DNA of 64,000 bases from Trichomonas vaginalis G3 (GCF_026262505.1 NC_067208.1:13711962-13775961), one strand, 5' to 3'; positions 14,652 to 25,491 are shown, counted from the first letter of the stretch. Numbers and translations: made by a program. The notes: generated by a model not told the origin, from the letters alone.

Positions 14652-15190
14652 GGGAGTGGGGCTTTTCAGGCACTTCGTTGGCGTCTAGCCCTGGGATTCG
14701 ATTGGGTATAATAGTTTTTTTTTTCTTGGGGTGGCCTCATGGCACTTCGTGCCTTCTAGCCCAGCATAAAGAAGTTTTTTATCGGAGGGCTTCCAGGAGC
14801 TTTCACAAATTATAATATGTTTTCATGTTTTGTCAAGTACTTCTGTCGTAAATGTATTGTCATGATTTCATTGTATATGTTTGTCATGATTTCATCGTAT
14901 GAGCGTAAATACCCAAAATAATGTTTATCGTTAGAGTTAGACTAACACGCTTTTCGTAACATTTTTCAACATCGTAGAAAACGTCATGTTCATCGTATAA
15001 TGTTTTGTCAAGACTTCTTCATTCGTAAATTGTTTTTAAACTTCACTTAAAAGCCACGTAGCTACGTAAGGAATATACGTGAAAGAGGAAGAAGATTGAA
15101 ACAATCTAATAGTAAGAACTGTACACCACAAACAAAACAGTTGCAACAATCAAATGCTGAATGACCCCACTATGTTGCAACAAATGTCAA
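14650..15190 (+). mobile_element. Polinton-like fossil unit B' (short inverted fragment)
   Basis: This is a second copy of the left part of unit B: palindromes, an AT-rich leader, and only the first part of the coiled-coil gene (from about 15050). It stops at about 15190, where the sequence changes to the replication-gene end of unit D. That makes 15190/15191 a rearrangement junction. The fragment is broken. Confidence 0.55.
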
Positions 15191-15232
15191 GAAGAGAAAA
15201 GAAATTTGACATGTAAAAATAAAATTTTATTT

Positions 15233-16901
15233 TTAGAACATTTCTGGGTCAATGTCAATGTTCTCTCCTCTTTAGGGGCAAACACTGGCTTAGACTCTAA
15301 AATCTTTTTACCCAATTTACCTTGAACTTCAACTATCTTAGACTCATAATATTCATAGTCGTCTGTCTTTCTTTGGTTCATAAGGTATAACAAGTTTGTA
15401 TGCTTTGCTTCTTTAAGGTTTGAACCTTCTGTCAAAATTTTCTTTGACTTTAACAAACCTTCTATGTCTAAGTCTTCAAAATTTCGCACCATTTTTAGTC
15501 ACAATAGCAAACTTAACTGGTTCGATGTTCAAACTTTGTCAAAATGTAGACTTTTCAAAATGGTAGAAGTAAACATTCAAATAAGCGAATGGGTCTAGTT
15601 CTTCTTTGACTTCTGTCATGTACTTATTTACTGAGATTTCGTCATCTTTTCTATCGGATAAAAAATATTTTTTTAAATTTACTCATAAAAATTTTCTTTG
15701 TATATACGCCGTTATAACGTCTAAAAGATTTTTGACATTTGCCAAGAATGTTCGTTTAGACGCTGTATTAACCATATTCTTGACAATATTGTTTATATTC
15801 ATCGTACAATGACCTTTCATCTAAACACTCAAAGTTAGTCTCATCTATAAACAGTTCATATACACTCTTGTTTGCTTCTAACAATGTTTGTCTTCTTCGG
15901 TATGTGGAATTTGTCTTGGATTGAACTTAGAAATATCTAATGTCATGAAATATGAGAACAAGTGGTTGTAAAAGTCAGTGTCAAAGTTTCTGCTAAGTCG
16001 TCAAAATATTCTGTATCTTGCATATGAGAATCTGACGTTCTGACAACTACATATCTTCTGTCAGAATTTCTAACTTCATCGAACAGCATTGTTTGAAACC
16101 ATAATGAATTTGCAACATTTTCACAAACTCTTTGGTCTTTATATTTTCTTTCAACAACTCCAACTTTGTCTGTTATAAGACTCTTCAAAGCATCTGAGTT
16201 TAAAACTTTGTTGTATCTATACTTTGAAGTTCGTTACATACTATAAGTTTCATATTCTCTATTGAAGAGTTAAATTTACCGCAGATGTTTTCTAAGTTTG
16301 TCATATTAGGGTTCGAATAGCCCTCTAACAGTTTGCATAAGATATCTGTAAAGAAAGTGTTCTTACCTGTTCCTTGTTTTCCAATTATAATGAGAGCAGT
16401 TTCATTTTTAGCACTTGGATGTTGTAAGATGTTTGCAAACCAACATAAGATATACTCATAAACCTTTTCGTTTCCATTGCATATAATTTCTTTGACATGG
16501 TCTAACCAAGCTTCTATAATATTTCTTTCCATTCTACTTGTTCGTATTTATATCCAGTGAAGATAGAATAGAAGTTTGGAGAAGGTGTATAGAACTTTAT
16601 ACCACGAACTGAAAAATCTTCTAACTTTGACAATAAGATATCCCAAGCATCTAACATCTTCATCCAACTTGTACGACTTTTATTTTCTTAAGTTTCTGTC
16701 TACATTCTTGTTCTGAAACTATTGTCGCTCTTGGTTTGTTAAAGACAACATCCCATTCTTTCATAACATAACATTCTGGGGCAGAGTCGACATAAATGAC
16801 TAAACGTTTCAAATTCTCGACTGCTTTGTTATAGTCTCTAAATGGACACAATTTCTGAATGCTTGGAAGTCATAAAAATCTGAAACATCTATTCTGTACA
16901 T
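15233..16901 (-). pseudogene. SF3-type primase-helicase remnant of unit D
   Basis: This is the replication gene of the virus-like element. A Walker A motif GKQGTGKNT sits in a stretch that closely follows the D5/DUF5906-like superfamily 3 pattern: a preceding segment ending in ILQHPSAKN, a following ICGKFNSS, then a VCNE segment. Further along are DRRYVVV and a segment ending in IPHT, also typical of the family. Such helicases unwind the genome of virophages, Polinton-like viruses and other DNA viruses. The upstream third would be the primase part but shows no motif I can name. The gene is broken in several places and is treated as a fossil. Confidence 0.65.
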
Positions 16902-16930
16902 TTTTATAAAAATAAAAAAAATATTTTTTT

Positions 16931-17612
16931 TTATTCTTGACTTTGTTGTTCCATTTGTTGCATTTGTTGTTCTTGAGCTATTTGTTGTTGAAGTTGTTCT
17001 TGTAATACAATACTTTCACCAGTTGCATCTTCCAATTCGAAACTTTCTGCCGTCATTGACAAATACATAGGACATAAAAGTTTTACAGGAACAAAGTTTG
17101 CGTCAACTAAGGTTAAGTTTATGTTTGCTAAAGTGTTTGAGTTTACTAAAGCTGAAAACTCTGCATTCGAATGAACAATAGGCAAACCAGCAGAGAAAGT
17201 GTTGTTTATACGCATGAGTATCTTTTGGTCATAGTAGTTTCTGTCGACATTCGAATAGCACTTTGAACCTAAGTTTGAAACAATATATAAAATAGGTGTG
17301 CTTAAAGTCAATGGAATAGACATTCCTTGTATGACACCCTTTTCCTGTTATAGGAAACTGTTGGTAGTAAAAACCAGAAATAAGTTTTGTATTATAGCTC
17401 ATATCGTTTATAGTAAACTCAGTCGGACATCCAAACATAATGAAACCTGCTCTAGTTGCAGCACATGTTACATCCGTCCTTAAAGTATTAAATAAGTCAA
17501 CAAAACCTGTTGGTGGTATATCTGAGTAAGTATCTTCAAAGAAGTATTTTTTACCATTCACAACAACAAAGTCTTCTGGTGTCAAAAGAGCAAAACAGGC
17601 TTTAGTCGTCAT
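16931..17612 (-). pseudogene. Small jelly-roll-like (penton or minor capsid?) gene remnant
   Basis: This footprint of about 680 bases is beta-rich without membrane segments and ends in a glutamine-rich tail. It lies directly upstream of the helicase gene on the same strand, with an AT-rich gap of about 30 bases. In Polinton-like elements a penton or minor capsid gene of this size often accompanies the major capsid gene, so that role is inferred from size, predicted strand content and neighbours rather than from a motif. It is broken about once. Confidence 0.4.
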
Positions 17613-17732
17613 TGTGTTTAAGTTAGTTTACAATATCGTCCTTGAGGACTTTGTAAGTTTGTTGTTATAGAATTATATGACTCAGGGTTTTTAGTCGTAA
17701 TAGTATAAACCACTATGTCTTCTGCCATTTAC

Positions 17733-18313
17733 TTAGCAAGTAAATTTTAATGAAATGTTGTGGTCGTCAAATATTTTTATGACGTCTGGGAAACTATATT
17801 TTAAGTTCAACGTTTCACCTCCTTTCATAACGTATATCTTGTCAATGACATTATATGAAACACCACAGCAAGCAATGTCGGGTTCTATTTCTTTGATGTT
17901 TATATCGTCTGCCTCTGTCAAAAGTTTCAATAGTTCTTTCAAAACTTCATGAGGTGCAATGACATATGAGTTCACTTTTACAGGGTTGTGTTCGACCAAG
18001 TTTAACATTATACCAAAGCTTGACAAATCTTCTCCTGAGTTTTAAGTTTGTCTTTAAGTTGTTGGTAGTCGTTTCGAATATCTGCAACAGAACTTAAGTC
18101 TCTGCTAACTTCAGGATATGTTGGTTGTTCTTTTACAGGAACAATTGTTATACCATCTTCGTCTTCGTATGGTTTCCCCACTTCAACATCTCTTTCTTTG
18201 ACATTGACAACAACACTTTGACTGTTTGTTTGAGTTGGTGAATTTAACTTCACATCTGCCACCGCCATTAAACCTTTTGAAACACTTACGCTTCTATTTT
18301 TCGGAAATGACAT
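17733..18313 (-). pseudogene. Small unrecognised element gene remnant
   Basis: A minus-strand coding region of about 190 codons begins with a basic segment (MSFPKNRSVSVSK), followed by an acidic linker and a short predicted coiled coil. I do not recognise the family. A second copy lies at about 8440-9040 in unit C. It is broken about once or twice in this copy. Confidence 0.4.
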
Positions 18314-18330
18314 TTTACTTAGAATAAAAG

Positions 18331-18720
18331 ATGGACGTATTTGAGTATCTCTTCGAATTGAAGCAGAACAAAGTTTACACACACAAACAATACAAATACA
18401 TTGACAGAATAGTTCTTTATACAAACAATGGAAATGTTATAGAATAGCAGTCTTTGCTGAACCAAAATATTTTCATAAAGCAAAGAAAGTTGGTATAACT
18501 GAAATGGTGAAAGTTCTTGAAGCAGACAAAAATATAACAACAAAACTACAGATATTTCTAAAGGTAAGTTTATCAATTTTATGTCAAAACTGGCGTACTG
18601 TCAATATTTGACGGAGAGAAGTCAGTTCAAGAACAACTTACTGACCTGCTGCCAAAATCTGCTCGATGGAAGCTGTCGTTATACCAATCTGAGGAGCCCC
18701 AGCAGGTTTCATCGAACGAA
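18331..18720 (+). pseudogene. Short opposite-strand gene remnant overlapping the capsid gene end
   Basis: Plus-strand coding-like sequence begins with ATG at 18331, divergent from the gene at 18313, and runs toward the 3' end of the capsid-like gene, which it appears to meet or overlap. The same arrangement exists at about 9060-9450. The predicted peptide is lysine- and tyrosine-rich at its start. I do not recognise it, and it is broken. Confidence 0.3.
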
Positions 18721-20227
18721 TTTCAAAAGAGCATCTTCCGTGAAAAGTGCTATTGGTTTTGTAAACTTCTTTGCTTTCAATTCATCTGGACCGTCTCTGT
18801 CACCAGTATATTGTATTTGAACTGTACCAACAGTTGAAATACCACCCATAAAGTCTTCTGAGTCAGCAAATGGAATGCCAAGCCAAAAGTTTGAACGGTC
18901 TCCATTTGTATATTGAGTTTTTGAGCTCCTGTATGGTCCATACTTTCACATATGGCATAATAGAACTTTGCATTTCAGGGTTAATGGTTGTTGTGAAGTT
19001 GTTGTTAAAGTTCATAGCATCTAATGTCAAGTTGTATGACCTCATATCCTCAACTGTAGAATATTCTTCTCTTGGATAATATTTGCCATCTATGTTTATA
19101 TGATATTTAATACCAGGGTTGTAAACAAGAATAGTCATTTATAGTTCGTCTGAACAGTACAAACATAGTATCTGCATGTTTCATTGCAGTTGTTAAAGCA
19201 ATATCTGTTCTTGCACCTGGGTCAGCACTTTGGTTTCCAACTTCACCTGCAAAGTCTTTGACAGATATTTGGTGTATAGGGAACATAAGTGGAACTGCAA
19301 TATATTTGGCAGCTAAAGCATTTGAAATATCTGGGTCCAACATATAGACTGCAAGTCTGCTTTCTATTCTCTTGCATTCAAACTTTTCGCATGTGAACTT
19401 AACTGGGTCCCAAGCAGTTCCAGCAGCATTGAAATAATAGTTTACTTCAGTGTTGAGGTTTGAGAAACCAAAGTCTAAGTCAACTTTGTCTTTGCAAAAG
19501 TCGAAGACTTGGCTCCCAGTTCAGCTACAGTAAGTGAATGGGTCTTGTGTTGGTGCAATGACTAAGTTATTTTTGCTTGGAGTAAGTTCGATAGAAATTT
19601 TTCCTGCCCAGTTTGGCAAGTATCTTAAAAACCTGAAGATGAGGAAAGATGACAAAGGAACTCTAAGTTTCAGTTTTACTTTAGTGGCAGCAGTTTTGAA
19701 CCAGAAAGGTTAACATAAACTCCTGGAACGTTAGGGTCAAGTCTTCTTATTTTCTCAATAGTTGCATACTGGTCTGTTTGTTCTCTAGCTTGTGGTTGTA
19801 CTGAGTTTCTCAAAGCGAACCATTCATAGTTTGCCCATGTTACTGTTTGAACTAAGTCAGAGTTAGAATATATCTTATATCCCATGAAAACTTCTGGAGC
19901 ATATTGGTATCCGACATAGAAAATTCCATTGCAACCTTTCTTGTCAGACAACTTGGCAGAAGGTTTTATTTCAATGTCTTGTTCCACGTATAAGAATGAG
20001 TTGTCAATAGAAATAATATGAAACCTGTCGCAAGCAATATCTACTGTTGTTGAAGAACCTTCTCCAAACTCACCTACGTTTCCATAAGAAACAGCAGTTG
20101 TATATTCGTAAGTTCCAGGAACTATTTCTGACCTTCTAATGGCATTGTCGCATTCGTTATACCATTCGGAAACATTTCCATTCATAGCATCCAAAACTGT
20201 TGGCGTTATATTCTGAGCGGCGTACAT
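18638..20227 (-). pseudogene. Major capsid protein-like gene remnant of unit D
   Basis: The footprint is about 530 codons, the usual size of a double-jelly-roll capsid protein. The readable parts are rich in beta strands, have no membrane segment, and include segments such as ISIDNSFLYVEQDIEI near the start and a YLPNWAGK segment in the middle. These resemble strand patterns at the starts of the two jelly rolls in Polinton capsid proteins. An initiator-like TCATAT lies three bases before the start codon at 20227. Capsid identity is an inference from size, fold pattern and element context. The gene is broken about two or three times, and other copies at about 58-1670 and 9350-10980 are also broken. 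Confidence 0.5.
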
Positions 20228-20229
20228 TT

Positions 20230-23200
20230 CATATGAGTAAAAATATAGAATAGTTGGATTTATATGTCATAATAGAACCCACTCGACCAAGCTTTACTTT
20301 CTTCCTGACTGAGTTTTTAACTCTTCTTTTTCCTTCATTGCCCTCTGCTTGAAGTTGTTGCATCTTTGCATTATGTTCATCTAGTATGTTGCAAATTTCC
20401 CATGTCCTTTTTGCCTTTTGGCTCTGGTCGCCCATCTCAGGTAACCTATATCCTAGAAAGAGTTTGTCATAGTCTGTATTTGAGTCTTCGCGTATTGTTT
20501 GCATGACTCTTTCCTGAGTTTCGGTTCAAGCTCTTCAAACAGTGCCTGTCCATATGGAATATGCTCGTTTCCAAATATATGTTTTTGTAGCCATTCTGGT
20601 TTTCTTTCCATGTTACCAATATATCTTTTGTGAATGGGAAAGCTTTTACCCAATCTTTCAGTCTTGCGTCGTTTATTTCTGTAGTTGGTTTTATTTTGTC
20701 AAGGAACATGTTTTTCAATACTAACATTTCATTTGGTACTGTCCATTTGAGTTTTCTTAAATATTCATCCCTTCTCGGTTCATTGTCTGCAAAGTAAGTT
20801 TTTATGACATTTTGTAAACTTTCGTTTGCAAGGTCATGTACAATAGGTTCTCTTCCTTCCTCTCCCTAACTTTCTTTCTAAACTCTTCACCAAATATACC
20901 ATCTCTATGGTTCTGTGTAGTTCTTTGAGATAAATGTTCTAGAACGTCAGGTGTTATATTTCCATCAGCCATGTTCATTTCATACTGGTCCAAAATATCT
21001 GCATGTTTCATATCTTTCAATGGCATTAAAGCCGCGCTGAAAATACCAGCTATATCTGGTTCACCATTGACTTCCATTGCGTCTACAACTTCTTGGAATT
21101 GTGGTTGTAAGTTTATGAACCACCTATCTGGATTAGCTTTATGACCCCATCTCATTGTAGTTCCATCGTCTGCAGAAACAAAAGTAGGTTTGTTTCCATC
21201 TTGGTTAGGTTCTGAATGAACTTTAAACAATGTTTCATTTCTATATGTTTTCTTGAAATTTAACCTTTTATTTCACCGAGTTCATCCGAAGATTGAACGT
21301 TAAATGCTCGTAAGTAAAAAGGGTTGTTGTATTTGTGTACATTTTCTTTCAGTCTTCCATTCTATGCGAATATTTTCATCTGATGTTGGAGTCTTTTGTA
21401 TGTCGGCAAACATTTTTCGATATTCTTCTACTATGTCAGCCGAATTTTTTTTAGACTCTTGGAAATATTCCATATTCTCCGCATACTCTTGTTGAGGGTC
21501 AAGATTTTTCGGCTGTTCCAAATCTTCATCTAGTTCTGTGAAGTTAGTTTCCAAAGGAGTGACTTGTTCGTTTCCTTCAGGCTCTTCTAGCTGTTGTTGC
21601 TGAACTATTTCTTCCATGTCTGGTTGTATCTGAACTTCTTCCTGTGGAGTTTCTTGTACCTCATCTGCTGGCATTTCATATATTCCGAGACCGTTTTCAA
21701 CAAATCTACGTCATCCGCATTCATAAGCTTTTGTTCTTTCGTTCCGTCTCTATTTTTTACGCGTTTCATGACGAAAGTTGAATTGTCATTTAGCTCTGAC
21801 ATCAAATATCTCGGAGTAAATTCATCATGTCATTTGGATGATATGCTATTAAATCATATCCCTTAGCGAGCTTGTATTTTCCAGGTTTGAGATTATATCC
21901 GTTTTGGTGCTGAGCCATAAAGCTAAATAGGTTCGGGTCAGTATTTCCATCCTTGAACTTTCCAATAGCTTCTTTATATCTGTCACTAAAGTCAACAGTA
22001 TCTGGGAAACCACACTCTTCTTTAAGCATTTTTAAGAATTCTTGGTTTCCTTGTTCTCTACTTCTTTTATGTCCTTGCTCTGTTTGTGGTTGTTGTTGTG
22101 CAGGGTTTTGAACTGTTGGTTGCTGTGCTGGTTGTTGTGCTGGTTGTGGAGGTGGTTGTTGTGCAGGGTTTTGAACTGTTGGTTGTTGTGCTGGTTGTTG
22201 TGTTGGTTTTGGTGCATGCCTGTGTCTGTGTCCATGTGACGATGTAAATGTTTTAGGTAGTCCTGGTGCAGGTGCTTCTCTTGGAGGGTTTGGTGGTATA
22301 TAAGTTCCACCAGCTGGCACATATGTTCCATCTGCAGCGTAATGTCCTACCTGACTTTTCGTTCTTAAGAAAGCATTTACTAGGTCTGTTTTGGTCTGTT
22401 GTAACTCTTTTTCTTGACTTTCACAACAGTTGCTCTAACGGCGTCATAGGCACTTTGAACTGCCTGTCTCGTTGCTGCATCTGTTATTTTCGTCATATTT
22501 TGTGCTACTTCTTTTAACTCTTTGTCGAAACCTTCAGACTTCAGTTTCTTTCCAGATGAGAAGTCGTTCACTTGTTTCACCTTACTATGAAGAGCTTCGA
22601 AAGCGTTCTTAAAGTCAGCATTTGTTAAAGCTTCATTTGAACTGTCTTCATCCGCTTGTATTTTTGTCCTTATTGACCCTATGAGTTGGGCTGCTTTAGC
22701 GTTGGCTTGGGCATCTAACCAGTCATTGTTAGCTTTTATATATTCTGCGCTTTTCATTGCCTTTTGCATAGCCGCGTCGTTATTTTTACTTTCTTGTGCT
22801 AAGTTTTCATACTGTACGGTTTGGTTTTGCAACTGTAAAAGTTTTTCTGCCTTTACATTTGCTTCAACTTCTTTTTTATACTCATCGCTATCCATATATG
22901 TCTTCAGGGCTTTTTGTTTTATCTCTTCATCTTTCAGTATTTTATATTGAGTAGTATGGTTTTTCAAATTTATGACATCTTGTTCCATTTTTGCTACTTC
23001 TGCTGCTTTTTCTGACACTTTTTTCGCATATTCCTCTGTACTTAGTTCTTTCAGTTGTTCTTCTTTCTTCTTTTTCTCTACGTTTAACTCATTGAGTTTC
23101 TTTGTGTGTCTGTCATATTCTAGTTTCTTTTCGTTTTCACTTATTTGCTTCTGTATGTCTATGTTTGACTTTTTGACATCTGATATTTGATTTTTGAGTG

Positions 23201-23471
23201 AACTCAAATTCATTTGACTTTGAGGGTTATAGGCTGTTCCGTCTGCAGCTCCACCATAGCCTGCCATTTTCGCTAAAAGTGCCGCTCTTAAACCTCCACT
23301 CTGTGCACCAAGAACTCGGTTTAAAAGCATAGGGTTGCTTGACATTTGTTGCAACATAGTGGGGTCATTCATCATTTGTTGTTGCAACTGTTGTTGTGGT
23401 GTCAGTTTTACTATTGGATGTTTCAATGCTCTCTTCCTCTTACGTATATTCTTACGTAGCTTACGTGGCAT
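20230..23471 (-). pseudogene. Large coiled-coil, Q/P/K-rich structural gene remnant of unit D
   Basis: This gene footprint of about 3.2 kb begins with a strongly basic segment (MPRKLRKNIRKRKR), then a glutamine/methionine-rich stretch, a long lysine/glutamate coiled coil, a proline/glutamine repeat tract (around 22090-22210) and a charged C-terminal half. A basic N-terminus on a coiled-coil protein suggests nucleic-acid or core binding inside a particle, but this is inference. TCACTT lies seven bases before the ATG at 23471. Copies exist in all units, and the glutamine/proline repeat number differs between them. The gene is broken in about five places here. Confidence 0.5.
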
Positions 23472-23546
23472 TTTAAGTGAAGTTAAAAAGCGGTTTTTGA
23501 CAGATGTTATATGACACTTTTTGTTCAGCACAAAAAACTACTCGGT

Positions 23547-23722
23547 CAACGGCGACGACTCTCAAAAACCGTTGTGCAAAAAGTTTTACCGTTGGACAAA
23601 AAAGTATATATAGAAAACAAAAAACGTTTATAGTTCATTCAATATTTGAGATAGAACGGTTTTCCAACGGTAACTTTTAAATAAAATAAAAAAATAGAGG
23701 GGGTTACCGTTGACGAAAACGG
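23547..23722. promoter_or_regulatory. Cluster of Myb-type CAACGG sites between divergent element genes
   Basis: CAACGG or its complement occurs at 23547, 23569, 23589, 23665 and 23707, and AACGG at 23655 and 23718. All lie in the spacer of about 270 bases between the coiled-coil gene and the 529-codon gene. YAACGG is the core recognised by animal-type Myb domains, and trichomonads use Myb-like factors at core promoters. Regulation by such a factor is inference; the clustering is directly visible. Confidence 0.45.
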
Positions 23723-23740
23723 TTCATCTCAAACTTTTCT

Positions 23741-25330
23741 ATGAGTGGTCCGAAAAAAACAGTTTATTTTTGTCTAATGGAAGGAAGAAAAAGTGTCGCA
23801 AACAATTCGTCGACTACCTCTGCAGTTAAAGTTCCTACAACTTATGTCTCACCATTCTCAAAACCCTTACAACCTCCTATAATACCAAAGCAACTTCCTC
23901 ATACAATTGCAAACAATTCGTCGACTACCTCTGCAGTTAAAGTTCCTACAACTTATGTCTCACCATTCTCAAAACCCTTACAACCTCCTATAATACCAAA
24001 GCAACTTCCTCATACAATTGCAAACAATTCGTCGACTACCTCTGCAGTTAAAGTTCCTACAACTTATGTCTCACCATTCTCAAAACCCTTACAACCTCCT
24101 ATAATACCAAAGCAACTTCCTCATACAATTGCAAACAAATTGTCCAACAATTCAAGACATTCTACTCAAGAAAATACCATACAAACAAACGAAACAACAG
24201 ATACAGTTGTACCAGACACAACAGGACAAGTTTTACAGTCTTCTCCAATTGCAAACCAATTGTCCAACAATTCAAGACAATCTACTCAAGAAAATACCAT
24301 ACAAACAAACGAAACAACAGATACAGTTGTACCAGACACAACAGGACAAGTTTTACAGTCTTCTCCAATTGCAAACCAATTGTCCAACAATTCAAGACAA
24401 TCTACTCAAGAAAATACCATACAAACAAACGAAACAACAGAGGAACAACCAAGCGCGTCATCGATGACGACAAGGTCCCAGATGAGATACCTCGCGTTCG
24501 CGAAGCAATTTCAATCAGGAGATACAGAAAATACAGAAGAAAACACTACCATACCTGAACGTGTTCGCAGGCAATATGCTAAAAAAAGACTTCAACTCCT
24601 TGAAAAACTCAAAAACCAATGGGGAATTCAAGACGACACCGATTATTCGGAAGTGTTTCAGTCTGTTATGGATAGTTTGCAACCAGTTGAAAATGAAGTT
24701 AAAGACCCAGGTGTTCTCGTGGACTTGTTTGTTCAATACTTGCCTGTTACAGCAAACCTAATTGCACTACAAGCCATCGACCAATTTATTAGACTTTTCC
24801 CCAAAAATATGCAAACTTATTTGCGAAATGTGAAAATTGCTGAGTATGTCAGCATATATCCCAATACCTACAACTATCTCGAAGAATTGGATGAGTATGG
24901 GCAAAGGTCCTTTTACGTATACTTTTTTACCAAACCAGGACAGTCAAAACGGTTATATTGTATACAACCTTTACCAGAATTTCAAGACAATTTCCATGTC
25001 ATATCCACTATAGCGTTAGATACACCAGAAAGAGTTCCATACGGTGGCAAAGTTAGTATTTCAAGCTTCCCGAAAGCTACCAAAGGACATCCTATAAAAT
25101 TGGCAGAATTCACTAATTCAAATTGCCAATTCAAACAGGATGTTGAGTTTGTATTCTTACACGATACCACATTCATAATACAGACACCTCCAGATGGACT
25201 CTACAAAGTATTTATAGCTGGACACGTAGCACCAGATGACGAAGAAGAAGAAGTCGAGGAAATTATATCTTCGGATAATGAAGAGGAACAAACATTTGAA
25301 GATGTTAAAGACTCAGATTATACTGAGTAA
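23741..25330 (+). CDS. Unrecognised 529-residue element protein with two internal tandem repeats
   Basis: This open frame sits between the coiled-coil gene and the outer end of unit D and is the only long intact frame in the element. Residues about 20-130 are three near-identical 37-residue proline/serine-rich units (111-base period). Residues about 131-234 are two and a half 40-residue asparagine/threonine-rich units (120-base period). A charged helical segment, a mixed alpha/beta domain (about 300-500) and a very acidic tail follow. No signal peptide or membrane segment is seen, and I do not recognise the C-terminal domain. A fibre, spike or regulatory role is possible but unsupported. The near identity of the repeats implies recent expansion by slippage or unequal exchange. 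Confidence 0.6.
   Translation: MSGPKKTVYFCLMEGRKSVANNSSTTSAVKVPTTYVSPFSKPLQPPIIPKQLPHTIANNSSTTSAVKVPTTYVSPFSKPLQPPIIPKQLPHTIANNSSTTSAVKVPTTYVSPFSKPLQPPIIPKQLPHTIANKLSNNSRHSTQENTIQTNETTDTVVPDTTGQVLQSSPIANQLSNNSRQSTQENTIQTNETTDTVVPDTTGQVLQSSPIANQLSNNSRQSTQENTIQTNETTEEQPSASSMTTRSQMRYLAFAKQFQSGDTENTEENTTIPERVRRQYAKKRLQLLEKLKNQWGIQDDTDYSEVFQSVMDSLQPVENEVKDPGVLVDLFVQYLPVTANLIALQAIDQFIRLFPKNMQTYLRNVKIAEYVSIYPNTYNYLEELDEYGQRSFYVYFFTKPGQSKRLYCIQPLPEFQDNFHVISTIALDTPERVPYGGKVSISSFPKATKGHPIKLAEFTNSNCQFKQDVEFVFLHDTTFIIQTPPDGLYKVFIAGHVAPDDEEEEVEEIISSDNEEEQTFEDVKDSDYTE
23798..24440 (+). repeat. Two adjacent coding tandem repeats (3 x 111 and about 2.6 x 120 bases)
   Basis: Units starting at 23798, 23909 and 24020 have a period of 111 bases. 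Units starting at 24131, 24251 and 24371 have a period of 120 bases. Both periods are multiples of three, so copy number can change without altering the frame. The units are almost identical at base level. Confidence 0.9.
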
Positions 25331-25421
25331 AAAAACTATTTAAGATTAAAAAATTTTATTTTATTTAAATATCTTTCTTTTTCATCGGAGTCTTAGGGTC
25401 AGTCCTCCTCTAGGTTTTTTA

Positions 25422-25457
25422 GGGGCTAGAAGGGGCGCAGCCCCTGGAAGCCCCAAT

Positions 25458-25491
<34 letters not shown>
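25422..25491. repeat. Element-end nested palindrome plus T run
   Basis: An outer stem GGGGCT/AGCCCC (25422-25427 with 25449-25454) encloses internal loops AGAA and TGGA and an inner stem GGGGC/GCCCC (25432-25436 with 25440-25444) with a three-base loop GCA. A T run (25461-25491) follows, and beyond it lies host-like DNA. Related palindromes occur at 5190-5220, 5352-5382, 5425-5455, 14496-14527, 14658-14692 and about 14730-14762. Confidence 0.75.

Larger units (their letters stand above)
15191..25491 (-). mobile_element. Polinton-like fossil unit D (best preserved)
   Basis: This is the longest unit, about 10.3 kb. In minus-strand order it holds a coiled-coil gene (20230-23471), a capsid-like gene (18638-20227), a small-protein gene (17733-18313), a jelly-roll-like gene (16931-17612) and an SF3 primase-helicase (15233-16901). 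An open gene on the opposite strand (23741-25330) lies next to the outer end, which is a nested GC palindrome (25422-25454) and a T run (25461-25491). Capsid genes plus an SF3 helicase fit a Polinton-like virus lineage. No protein-primed DNA polymerase or integrase is visible, so it is either incomplete or a PLV-type element. It is broken, with about fifteen breaks overall. Confidence 0.65.

Noticed and set aside
18565-18575. GTAAGT considered as a splice donor in unit D
   Set aside because: Trichomonad donors are GTATGT-like, and no ACTAACACACAG acceptor follows.
23798-24440. Regular repeats considered as a CRISPR-like array
   Set aside because: Units are contiguous without spacers, in frame within a gene, and the organism is eukaryotic.
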